A stretch of 13,681 bases of DNA. Source: CAVVVS01 sp963751355 (GTDB lineage Bacteria; Bacteroidota; Ignavibacteria; Ignavibacteriales; Ignavibacteriaceae). The first letter of the stretch is position 1, and each line of letters begins with the position of its first letter. Positions 1 to 7,229 of this stretch are shown here, piece after piece. The position numbers and the translations under genes are program-made. The stretch spans positions 1 through 13,681 of the forward strand of contig CAVVVS010000059.1 in assembly GCA_963751355.1 (NCBI GenBank), in the 5' to 3' direction. The notes under the pieces are model-generated. The model did not search any database, was not told where the DNA came from, and was given only the letters and a program-made list of their open reading frames with translations.

Positions 1-217
1 TAATTGCAAAATGTATAACAAAAATAGTACCGGAATTATGTTTGATTACTACAAAATATCTTATACTTAGCTTCTCAAATTTAGGAAATTGATATGGTTA
101 TTCATAATCAAAATTTCATTTTCGTAAAAATGTACATTTGGATGGGTAGCCTTTAAAAATCCGGTTTTAAACCATAATTCTATTTTAAGATGCAATCTTG
201 TGGATTAGATAGGACAT
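1..217 (-). pseudogene. possible frameshifted gene start downstream of GT2
   Basis: An ATGATG overlaps the GT2 stop at 217-220, but that frame ends after 11 codons (MMSYLIHKIAS). A neighbouring frame is open from 204 to a TAA at 69-67 and contains protein-like text such as WFKTGFLKATHPNVHFYENE; a third overlapping frame is open from 97 to the window edge (PKFEKLSIRYFVVIKHNSG). Joining the three needs two single-base shifts, at about 185 and about 85, the second at a TTT run where one extra T gives NFPKFEKL. This could be a decayed or mis-sequenced gene, or chance open frames in AT-rich DNA. I do not recognise the product. Confidence 0.25.
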
Positions 218-1209
218 CATTCTTTAATAATAAAATGCCACCAGCCTTTTATAAACCCGAAAGCGTAAGAAAAGTGTAGAATGATGACAGATAACGGGAA
301 ATATATTCCGATCCGAAAACCGTTTTTAAAAATTACTCTGAAGGTAAAAAATAGTAAAACAACAATATATATTATTGGTAAAATAAAAGATGTTAAAAAA
401 GGACCAACCGGTATAAAAGGACTGATAATTATTAAGGACAAAATTGAGAGGACAAATAAAATAGGCACTAATTGTCTAAACGAAGCTGGCATCCTATGTT
501 TCTTTAATACCGCAACTCTCCAGTAACCATAGTCAAAATACTGTTTAAATAGTTTTCCGGGTGTTTCTCTCACATAATATGTGCTTTTTGCTTTGGGTGA
601 CAAAAAAACTTTCAGCCCATTCTTTGTCAGTCGCAGATTTAATTCATCATCCTGATTTCTTACAAGATTTTCATCATACATGCCTATTTTATTAAAAACA
701 GATTTCTTAAATACAGGAAAACAAGCTCCTTCTGCATATCCTTCATAATCTGGATACCTGTGTTTGGCATTACCAACTCCGATTGGATGAGACATTGCGA
801 TTGCCGTCGCTTTTCCAAAATTAGTTTCAGCTTCACTTATAATTGTACCTCCGGTACAACCAATCTCCGGATTTTTCTCAAAATTTTTTATACAATGATA
901 CAAATAGTCAGGCTCATACTCAGAGTGTGCACCCATGATGGCAATATACATCCCTTTAGCGGCTCTTATACCAAGGTTCATAGCGACAGGCGTTACTTTT
1001 TGTTTATTTTCAATCAACCGCAAGTTACTATATTCGTTTTGAATTTTTGAAATTATTTCTCTTGTTTTATCGTCGCTCATTCCGTCAACAACCAATATTT
1101 CTAAGTCGTCTTCAATTCCCTTTTGATTAAGAAGCGATAGTATTGTTTTACTAATATATTTCTCTTCGTTTCTGCATGGAATAATTACTGAAATTAAGGG
1201 TGCGTTCAT
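217..1209 (-). CDS. ExoA-like GT2 glycosyltransferase with C-terminal membrane helices
   Basis: From ATG 1209 the protein is 330 residues. The GT-A nucleotide-binding start ISVIIPCRNEE is at 6-16, VVDGMSDD at 40-47, GAHSEYEPDYL at about 93-103, GCTGGTIISE at about 117-126, and the acceptor-site motif NQDDELNLRL at 185-194. Two or three membrane helices lie at about 245-315. The ending, YVRETPGKLFKQYFDYGYWR followed by VAVLKKHRMP and the helices, is typical of succinoglycan ExoA-like enzymes, which add a sugar from a nucleotide donor to a lipid-linked glycan. The frame is also open to TTG 1269, adding 20 residues and leaving only 7 bp after the epimerase stop; family members begin a few residues before SVIIP, so I prefer ATG 1209, without Shine-Dalgarno support for either. 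At the position usually occupied by a DxD-like Asp the protein has Gly (GAH). Confidence 0.82.
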   Translation of the reverse strand: MNAPLISVIIPCRNEEKYISKTILSLLNQKGIEDDLEILVVDGMSDDKTREIISKIQNEYSNLRLIENKQKVTPVAMNLGIRAAKGMYIAIMGAHSEYEPDYLYHCIKNFEKNPEIGCTGGTIISEAETNFGKATAIAMSHPIGVGNAKHRYPDYEGYAEGACFPVFKKSVFNKIGMYDENLVRNQDDELNLRLTKNGLKVFLSPKAKSTYYVRETPGKLFKQYFDYGYWRVAVLKKHRMPASFRQLVPILFVLSILSLIIISPFIPVGPFLTSFILPIIYIVVLLFFTFRVIFKNGFRIGIYFPLSVIILHFSYAFGFIKGWWHFIIKE

Positions 1210-1276
1210 ATGAGTATTAATGTTTACGATTTTTTGAATAATAAGATTTATCAGATAATCATATTTCAAATCATAA

Positions 1277-2242
1277 TTAATGATTTTTCATATAAATTAA
1301 TTTATTAATCAGAGCTCTAATTCTATTCACAAGTTTTTGATTTTGTTTAAACCATTTTTCCGAATATTCACGAAAAATTTCTCTGCCTGTTAATATATAT
1401 AATGCCTTTAATTGTTCAATGTGAAGATTATGATATGTATATGATGCCGGGTTTACTATTGGATAATTATATAAATCATAGCGTGACCAGTAACCCAGAT
1501 CATAAAATTTTAGAAGCTGAATAATATTTTCAACTCCGTTTTCAAATAAAAATCGAGCATTGGAATCTTTATTAATTAATGATAAATCATACAAACCAAA
1601 CAATGAAAAGATGGCTCCATTTAACACGCCGGTAACTTTCTGTACGGGAAATTCCTCATACACCGGGATATTCTGAAATCGATTAATTACCCCTCCTTTA
1701 CTTACAGGTAATTCAAAAGGGATTAACGCCTCTTCGGAAGTACTAATATACTTCTCATCACCATCTAGAGTATAAGCTCTGCAAAGAACGGAAATAGCTT
1801 CCCCCTGAGTCATTGCGGAATACCAGGGTGGTGATAATTTATAAGTTTTATCCGGATAATGGAATAACCAAAGAGCCATTCCGTTTCTAATGGTTTTATT
1901 ATTAACAAGCCAATCAGCCTGTGTTAAAAACTTCCTTTTAATCTCTCCATTCTTAAAATTAGAGTCAAAAAGACAATCATACAATCCTAAAGCATATTGA
2001 CAAATTGCGGTCGGATGATACGTTGCCGGTATTTCGTCCAGATATTTAAACATCGGTATGCCGTTTTTATCAAATCCCTGAGCATAGTTGGCTTTACTAG
2101 TAAAATCCAAATAGTATCTCCCCGGTCGTTCCGGCTTAAGTGAAACAAAACATGGAGTAACCATATGCCAATAATTTGCTGCACGTGGGTTAAAGAATAT
2201 AATCCCCTTATTCCATAAATCTAAAAATTTTTGTAACTGCAT
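1277..2242 (-). CDS. D-glucuronyl C5-epimerase-domain protein
   Basis: The 321-residue protein matches the C-terminal catalytic domain of heparan-sulfate D-glucuronyl C5-epimerase. Conserved blocks are PPWYSAMTQGEAISVLCRAY (138-157), YEEFP (195-199), VLNGAIFSLFGLYDL (206-220), YDLGYWSRYDLY (247-258) and YHNLHIEQLKALY (270-282); tyrosines in the last two blocks correspond to the region of catalytic Tyr in the animal enzyme. It is about half the length of the animal protein. No signal peptide or membrane helix is seen, so it would act in the cytoplasm, on a lipid-linked or nascent glycan. By family it inverts C5 of D-glucuronate residues within a chain, giving L-iduronate; the actual substrate here is inferred. 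The start is ATG at 2242 with no Shine-Dalgarno. The GT2 gene follows closely, so the two probably form one transcript. Confidence 0.82.
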   Translation of the reverse strand: MQLQKFLDLWNKGIIFFNPRAANYWHMVTPCFVSLKPERPGRYYLDFTSKANYAQGFDKNGIPMFKYLDEIPATYHPTAICQYALGLYDCLFDSNFKNGEIKRKFLTQADWLVNNKTIRNGMALWLFHYPDKTYKLSPPWYSAMTQGEAISVLCRAYTLDGDEKYISTSEEALIPFELPVSKGGVINRFQNIPVYEEFPVQKVTGVLNGAIFSLFGLYDLSLINKDSNARFLFENGVENIIQLLKFYDLGYWSRYDLYNYPIVNPASYTYHNLHIEQLKALYILTGREIFREYSEKWFKQNQKLVNRIRALINKLIYMKNH

Positions 2243-2299
2243 AACATAAGTTTTATTATAATCAATTCAGATATAAATTTATTTTTGAATTTTGTTTAT

Positions 2300-2307
2300 C
2301 AAATATA
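2300..2307 (-). promoter_or_regulatory. candidate -7 promoter element before the epimerase gene
   Basis: The minus strand reads TATATTTG, matching TAnnTTTG, 57 bp before the epimerase ATG. A TATAAT (minus strand, 2260-2255) also lies nearer the gene. Neither has a convincing upstream partner element, so this is a weak call supported mainly by position after a long gap. Confidence 0.3.
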
Positions 2308-2531
2308 CTACAATAATATTACACCGTATTCCTCTAAGATTCTAACTATTTTAAATATTCGCACGTTTATATTTATGAAAAAAATAATGAATACTTAACT
2401 TTTAATTTGGCAATACTCCTTCCGATATCATTCAATTTAATTGTAGGTTAAATATATACATTTATCAGAAAGGAGAGATTAAGGTAATTTATAATTTAAC
2501 AATCTGTTGAATCGGTATCATCCGCGTTCTA

Positions 2532-2544
2532 TTTCCCAGGGAAA
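2532..2544. repeat. palindrome TTTCCC-A-GGGAAA
   Basis: A perfect 6-bp inverted repeat around one base stands out as GC-containing symmetry in very AT-rich DNA. One centre base is too few for an RNA loop, so a protein-binding site is the likelier use. It is about 290 bp upstream of the epimerase start, far for a simple operator. Confidence 0.25.
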
Positions 2545-2619
2545 ATATCCCCTTTTTGAAAGCTTTATATTTATATTTTTTTTAATATCATAAGCAGCAT
2601 AAAACTTTCATTCAAATAG

Positions 2620-4035
2620 TTATGATTTTATCTTAGATGAATCAAATTCCTTCAACTTTTTATTCATAAAGATAAGGACACTAAATAACAGCCAAAACGG
2701 CAAATCACGGGTTATCCATCCATTTGTAAATATACCCGTAGATTCAAAGAAAGAGCGGCATAATAATCCCAGACCAATTCCGACAATCCCAACCGAGATG
2801 ACATGATATTCAAGATCAAGAAACTTTGACTTTTTGATTACTTTAAAACCATATTTGAAAAATATTACAAACAGACCTATCGCAGCCGTTAGTCCAAAAA
2901 TTCCCAACTCTGAAGTTCTTGTTAAGAAAAAGTTATGTGCCGGATTAGCGGCAATGCGCTGAAGCAAATAAATTTCCTGCTCAGCCCAGCTTCCAATAGG
3001 TACAGGGAGATAAGTGTACATAAAATAGCGAAACATACCCGGTCCAACACCGAATATAGGGTGGTGGATAATCATCTGCCATGCCATATACCAGAGAGGA
3101 TAGCGGGGATTATCTATTATTCTATTAGTCCTGAAATAATGATCGAAAATCCAATCGAATTGAGGTAATAAAAATAAAATCGCGGAACCCACAGCAAGGA
3201 GAATGATTAGTTTTTTTAATGCGTTTTTTTTCAAATGGAATAAAATAAATATGATACTCACAAAAGCGGCAAAAATTGCTGCCCGCGAATTAGTCAACAA
3301 CAATGCAATTATCTGCAGAAATAAAAGTATGCTTAAAGAAGGCTTAACCCATTTATTTTTTATATCAGGCAGGAAGAGATAAATTAAGTTTATCGTTATT
3401 GAAACCGCTAACAATCCTCCCACTGCTGCATTATTTGAAAAAAATCCTCCAATAGTTACATAGCCTGTAGTCATCAATAAATAAATGAGTTTGTTGGATC
3501 TTACAAACTCGATTAGCAGAGAGGAAGAAATAATAAGGCCGGATATTAAAAATGCATTAAAATATGCATAAATATCTTTATCATTATGTATGAATGAATA
3601 AAGGACATATATTATTATTGTAAAAAGAAGTGCTCTCGTTATTTCATTCAACCCGACATTTATTCTATTTGAAAATAAAGTTGAAAAAATCATTGACGAG
3701 AAAGTTAATATAAAAAACCATTTGATCTCTTTGGGAACATCCGGAAATTTTTTAATGCTTAGACCGTATTCTTTAACAAAAACATATATCAACGCACCCA
3801 GATTAAAAATATTTAATGCGATCCTTATATTGTCATTGATATCACTCGAGACGGTTAAGTATGTAAAAATAGTAAAAGGGATTAAGAATTTTATTCTGTA
3901 GCTAAAAAGCAGAAAACATATAATAACAATACCGATAAGATAGATTTGATACGGTGATATTAGTACAGCCAGCAATGCCAATAATAAAGATAAAAAGACT
4001 ATCCCATTATTTATGTATAATATTTTTTTAATCAT
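2620..4035 (-). CDS. O-antigen ligase/polymerase family membrane protein (WaaL/Wzy)
   Basis: The 471-residue protein has about 11-12 predicted membrane helices and the large periplasmic loop of the Wzy_C/WaaL family. TNSRAA at 248-253 is the conserved arginine-bearing helix start; the loop holds YPLWYMAWQMIIHHPIFGVGP (split here as YPLWYMAWQ at 312-320 and HHPIFGVGPGMFR at 324-336), and NPAHNFFLTRTSELGIFG at 364-381 has the conserved His of WaaL-type enzymes. These proteins act on undecaprenyl-linked glycan at the periplasmic face, either polymerising repeat units (Wzy) or joining the chain to lipid A core (WaaL); sequence does not separate the two. The only other membrane-embedded glycan enzyme here is the flippase, so Wzy is a reasonable role. 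The start is ATG at 4035 with no Shine-Dalgarno. A 377-bp non-coding stretch follows. Confidence 0.85.
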   Translation of the reverse strand: MIKKILYINNGIVFLSLLLALLAVLISPYQIYLIGIVIICFLLFSYRIKFLIPFTIFTYLTVSSDINDNIRIALNIFNLGALIYVFVKEYGLSIKKFPDVPKEIKWFFILTFSSMIFSTLFSNRINVGLNEITRALLFTIIIYVLYSFIHNDKDIYAYFNAFLISGLIISSSLLIEFVRSNKLIYLLMTTGYVTIGGFFSNNAAVGGLLAVSITINLIYLFLPDIKNKWVKPSLSILLFLQIIALLLTNSRAAIFAAFVSIIFILFHLKKNALKKLIILLAVGSAILFLLPQFDWIFDHYFRTNRIIDNPRYPLWYMAWQMIIHHPIFGVGPGMFRYFMYTYLPVPIGSWAEQEIYLLQRIAANPAHNFFLTRTSELGIFGLTAAIGLFVIFFKYGFKVIKKSKFLDLEYHVISVGIVGIGLGLLCRSFFESTGIFTNGWITRDLPFWLLFSVLIFMNKKLKEFDSSKIKS

Positions 4036-4072
4036 TAACCGATTTTTTGTTACTGACTTGCTTGCTGAAAAA

Positions 4073-4600
4073 TTAATCTTTTAGAACGGACTCTTTCTTT
4101 GTTTTTTTGATCCCAACGGAATTAAGAAATTGTATAATTTCTTTTTTTACAATATCGAATTCAAGTAACTTCATGCATTCAAAAGTTTGACAATATCTTC
4201 CCCCATATGTAAAACAATATTTGTCATTTTCTCCCGGCGAACAAGATATTTCCTTTCTGATATAACCATGTTTTTGCCCCCGCGGTAAATGGAAATTAGG
4301 ATTAGTAGGACCATAAATAGTAAATGTTGCTTTACCGAGAATATTAGCAATATGAATCGGGCCTGTATCGTTTGATATCATCACAGAACTATCTTTGACT
4401 GCAGTAATTAAGTCCTCTATCGATTTTGTTAAAATCAAATCCACATCATGCACTTTGATCTCTGATATTTGTTTATCATTTAAAAGATGCGATTCACATA
4501 TTATTGCAACATCATAATCTTTACTCAGATGACTCGCCAGTTTAATGTATTTATGCAATCCCCATTCTTTAGCCTTCCATCCTGCAAAAGGATGAATCAT
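4073..4600 (-). pseudogene. GT9 glycosyltransferase, C-terminal half (frame broken)
   Basis: These 175 residues are the nucleotide-sugar-binding half of a GT9 enzyme. MIHPFAGWKAKEWGLHKY at the start is the beta strand and loop that opens the C-terminal domain in heptosyltransferases, and SNDTGPIHIANILGKATFTIYGPTNP (about residues 94-119) is the family's strongest motif, with the D-TGP-H-A residues that hold the donor. A cysteine-rich tail (ISCSPGENDKYCF, YCQTFECM) of the kind found in many GT9 proteins follows. With the 190-residue half upstream the sum is about 365 residues, the expected full length. An ATG is present at 4600, overlapping the upstream stop, so it could be translated by re-initiation, but alone it lacks the acceptor domain. 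The O-antigen ligase-like gene starts 37 bp after its stop. Confidence 0.6.
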
Positions 4601-5169
4601 GATTCTTCCCCGGAATCAAAGTTCGACGGGAATTCCTTTACTACATTTTTATCATCATTACCGAAATATTTTAATACGGGATATAAATACATATCAAATA
4701 AGTGCGGGTCTTCCCTCTTTAAGGAAAACGTGTCGAAAACTCCCTCAAAATAAAAGGTATTGAATCCTATCAATTCATCAGCCCCGCTAAAAAGCGATGA
4801 AACAGCCGATATGTATTCACAGGATAGGTCAAATAATAGGTTAGGTTTATATTTTCTGATTTCACGAGTTAAAAAGATATTAGGTTTCCGCGTATCGAAT
4901 TTAACCTGCTGTTTATTGAATGTTTGATAATCGACATCATCAAAATACAGCTTATAAATAGACTTGTTCTCAGGGTAACAAAAAATTTTGATTTCTTTGC
5001 CGGGAGAATTTTTTTTAATATAGTTTATTGCCGGAATGGTGAATACAGTATCACCGAGTAATTTAAATGAAATTATCGCAACCTTGTCTTTTCTCTTTTT
5101 TTTCGTCTTAACAATTTTTCTGACTAAGTAGAAAAGATATTTTGTTATTTGAATAATTAAACGTTTCAT
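4597..5169 (-). pseudogene. GT9 glycosyltransferase, N-terminal half (frame broken)
   Basis: These 190 residues match the N-terminal acceptor half of a GT9 (heptosyltransferase-like) enzyme: a basic, hydrophobic N-terminus (about 1-28), KVAIISFKLLGDTVFTIPAI at about 29-48 (the family's start with the GD pair that precedes the first helix), LLFDLSCEYISAVSSLF in the middle and a run to FDSGEES. GT9 enzymes are usually about 330-360 residues, so this is only half; the other half is encoded at 4073-4600 in the next frame. The two overlap by ATGA. The family reads straight from this point into a strand such as IHPFAGWKAKEW, so a single-base loss (or gain of two) near 4597-4600 would explain the split. 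It could be a real disruption, a sequencing error, or two coupled polypeptides that assemble. The ATG start overlaps the GT4 stop by ATGA. Confidence 0.6.
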
Positions 5170-6299
5170 GCATTGATAATAATCTTCGGATCAGCGGCAA
5201 ACCTATTATAAATTGAAATCATTTGGTTTAGATTGTTTTTCCAATCATAATTTTTAATTACTTTTTGTCTTCCGGATTCTCCAAATGAAGCAGCCAAATC
5301 TTTTTCAAACAAAATTCGTTCAATAGCCCTGGCTGCCTCTGCGGGGTTTCCGGGTTCGACCAGTAAACCTGTAACATTGTTTTCAACTATTTCTGTAAAA
5401 CCCCCTACATTAGCGGCTACTACCGGAATTTTACATGCTGAAGCTTCAAGTGCCGAAACACCAAAGCTTTCACTTGATGAAAGAAAAACTGCAACATCCA
5501 TCATGGAATAGTAGTTTGGAGTCTCGGTGTTTTCAATTTTTCCTGCAAATATGGTATCTTTTTCCAAATTTAATGATTTAACTAATCTCTTCAAATTTAT
5601 CTCTTGGGTTCCGCTTCCGGCTATCAATAATTTTAAAGGTGCCTTCTGATATTTATCTTTTAAAAGTTTGGACGACTTTATAAGAGTATCAATCCCGTAT
5701 ATTTTTTCTAAGTTTTTTACTGTGCCTATTACCAAATCATCGTCGTTAAACAAGCCTATAGTTGAGACTGGCTTAAACAATTTTAAATCAATACCAAATG
5801 GGGTTACTTCTATTTTCTTTGAAGTATATTTTGAAGTTTCGCTTGCCATCACTTTACTTGTAGACAATAATGCATCCGGTTTTGATAAAATATATTTAAA
5901 CAAAGATTTGTGCAAATATGAAATTTTTGGAAATTCAAAAACATCGGATCCCCAAACTGAAATAATTAAAGGATGAAAATTTGCCAGCACCGCTAACAAT
6001 CCGTAACTGGTAGCATAGTGAGCATGTACTAAATTCGGTTTCCATGTTTTAATGATTCTTTTTATTTGTCTAATACCTTTTAAATACTTTAGCTTTGAAA
6101 TTTTACTAGTAGAAATTTCATCGCCGCTTAATCTCATCTCCAAAGACGAAAAAGTAATATTACCGTTCGATTTGTATAAATTATGATCGACCGGAGTTAA
6201 GCCCCAGAGATAAACATTAATACCTTCATTTGCGAGGCTTTTTACCCATTTTACGGTATGAGGAGAATTCGGATCTGATAATATTAAAATCTTAATCAA
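5166..6299 (-). CDS. GT4-family glycosyltransferase
   Basis: This 377-residue GT-B enzyme has an N-terminal Rossmann half starting KILILSDPNSPHTVKW (a fold typical of WcaC/PimB-like GT4 proteins), VHAHYATSYG at 91-100 and SVWGSDVF at 114-121. The C-terminal donor half has IGTVKNLEKIYGID at about 191-204, LLIAGSG at 224-230, and the retaining EX7E motif with Glu277 and Glu285 in ESFGVSALE, then the usual GLLVEPGNP. It would transfer a nucleotide-activated sugar to the growing lipid-linked oligosaccharide at the inner face of the membrane; donor and acceptor cannot be told. The start is taken as TTG at 6299 because residues 2-8 already fit the first beta strand and no ATG is in frame for about 50 codons; no Shine-Dalgarno is visible. 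It overlaps the next gene by ATGA, indicating translational coupling. Confidence 0.88.
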   Translation of the reverse strand: MIKILILSDPNSPHTVKWVKSLANEGINVYLWGLTPVDHNLYKSNGNITFSSLEMRLSGDEISTSKISKLKYLKGIRQIKRIIKTWKPNLVHAHYATSYGLLAVLANFHPLIISVWGSDVFEFPKISYLHKSLFKYILSKPDALLSTSKVMASETSKYTSKKIEVTPFGIDLKLFKPVSTIGLFNDDDLVIGTVKNLEKIYGIDTLIKSSKLLKDKYQKAPLKLLIAGSGTQEINLKRLVKSLNLEKDTIFAGKIENTETPNYYSMMDVAVFLSSSESFGVSALEASACKIPVVAANVGGFTEIVENNVTGLLVEPGNPAEAARAIERILFEKDLAASFGESGRQKVIKNYDWKNNLNQMISIYNRFAADPKIIINA

Positions 6300-6436
6300 G
6301 TTTTATTTGTTTTTAACCATAAATTAACAAAATGCAGAAAATGTTAAAATGAATTAACTATCTTTATACTAATCTTCAGTCTTTAAATCTATCATTAAAA
6401 TTGTTAAAATTTTTCTACCTATTTTTACTGATTATA

Positions 6437-7177
6437 TTATTTACGGGCGGTACAAATAAAATTTTGTGTAAGAATTTTTTCTTTATCTCCTGATTCGATA
6501 ATTCTTACTGAATTAAACATAACTTTAATACATTTCCACAATATAGCCCTTATAAAACCAGTTAAATTTATTGAGACCGGCGGTGTTTCATAAAATTTGA
6601 TATCCTTAAAATTCATTAGCTTCAATAATTGTATAAGTGAATTAGGATTAAAAATCGTTAAGTGAGTTAAGTCTCCGTAAATAAATTTATTTGCTGCTAA
6701 TCCTTGTCCATTTGGAGTTCTAATAATTAAAATTCCGTTATTCTTCATAATTTTATTTATTCCAGTAAACAAATCAAATAATTCATTTTTTTCAAAATGT
6801 TCAATGAAATCTAATGCAAAAACTACATCATAGTTTCTCTCTTCTTGAAAGAATTCAAAAATATTCTTGACATCTACATTTAATCCTTTCAGTTTGGCTT
6901 TTTCTATTTGCTGTCCCGAAACGTCGATACCATACAGATTGTTAAATCCTTCTTGTTTGAGAAACTGTAAAAAATAACCTGAACCGCACCCAATATCTAT
7001 AATTTTCGAATCTCTGTTAAAATTTTTTAATATTGGTAAGTATCTTTTTCTATATACATTATAATTAGAAATAATACCAGGGATATCTTCATTACCGATA
7101 AATTGTTTAAAATTTGAATCGTATTTCTCATATAATTTCATTCTGAAATCATCATTAGGTAAAGTTTTATTATCCAT
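6437..7177 (-). CDS. class I SAM-dependent methyltransferase
   Basis: The 246-residue protein carries the SAM-binding motif I DIGCGSG at 61-67, an acidic residue for the SAM ribose (Asp85 in YGIDVS), a motif-II-like VVFALDFIEHF at about 118-128, and the post-II/III region MKNNGILIIRTPN. This is the Methyltransf_11/23 type common in O-antigen and capsule loci, where such enzymes O-methylate sugars or cap chains; the acceptor cannot be read from the sequence. It is soluble with no signal peptide. The ATG at 7177 follows the flippase stop by 52 bp without a clear Shine-Dalgarno. The 137 bp after its stop, before the GT4 gene, is AT-rich and holds only a weak AT-only inverted repeat. It could equally act on a small cytoplasmic substrate, but the context favours glycan methylation. 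Confidence 0.8.
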   Translation of the reverse strand: MDNKTLPNDDFRMKLYEKYDSNFKQFIGNEDIPGIISNYNVYRKRYLPILKNFNRDSKIIDIGCGSGYFLQFLKQEGFNNLYGIDVSGQQIEKAKLKGLNVDVKNIFEFFQEERNYDVVFALDFIEHFEKNELFDLFTGINKIMKNNGILIIRTPNGQGLAANKFIYGDLTHLTIFNPNSLIQLLKLMNFKDIKFYETPPVSINLTGFIRAILWKCIKVMFNSVRIIESGDKEKILTQNFICTARK

Positions 7178-7229
7178 TTAAATTTATTTTTATTTGAATG
7201 ATATACAATTTAAGAGCATGATAAATTCT

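Larger units (their letters stand above)
2243..2619. other. 377-bp non-coding stretch between ligase and epimerase genes
   Basis: No credible gene is found on either strand; minus-strand ATGs open only about ten codons. It contains a 13-bp palindrome TTTCCC-A-GGGAAA at 2532-2544, an 8-bp palindrome AAAGCTTT at 2559-2566, and promoter-like elements close to the epimerase gene. No hairpin followed by a T-run reads in the minus direction after the ligase stop. It is the only large gap in the locus and probably separates two transcripts. Confidence 0.5.

Noticed and set aside
281..1050. Plus-strand open frames at 281-526 and 760-1050
   Set aside because: They lie antisense inside the GT2 gene, show no family motif and have low-complexity translations; they are shadows of the minus-strand gene. 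The same holds for plus-strand frames inside the other genes.
1210..1269. N-terminal 20-residue extension of the GT2 from TTG 1269
   Set aside because: Family members start just before SVIIP, an ATG fits that point, and no ribosome-binding site supports the TTG; it remains possible because of the short gap to the epimerase stop.
2539..2557. Plus-strand hairpin GGGA-AAATA-TCCC followed by C and TTTTT, resembling an intrinsic terminator
   Set aside because: The stem is only 4 bp and it points along the plus strand, where no gene ends; in the direction of the real genes there is no T-run after the stem.
6397..6413. Inverted repeat AAAATT-GTTAA-AATTTT after the methyltransferase gene
   Set aside because: The stem is made only of A-T pairs in AT-rich sequence and no T-run follows on the minus strand; chance is sufficient.
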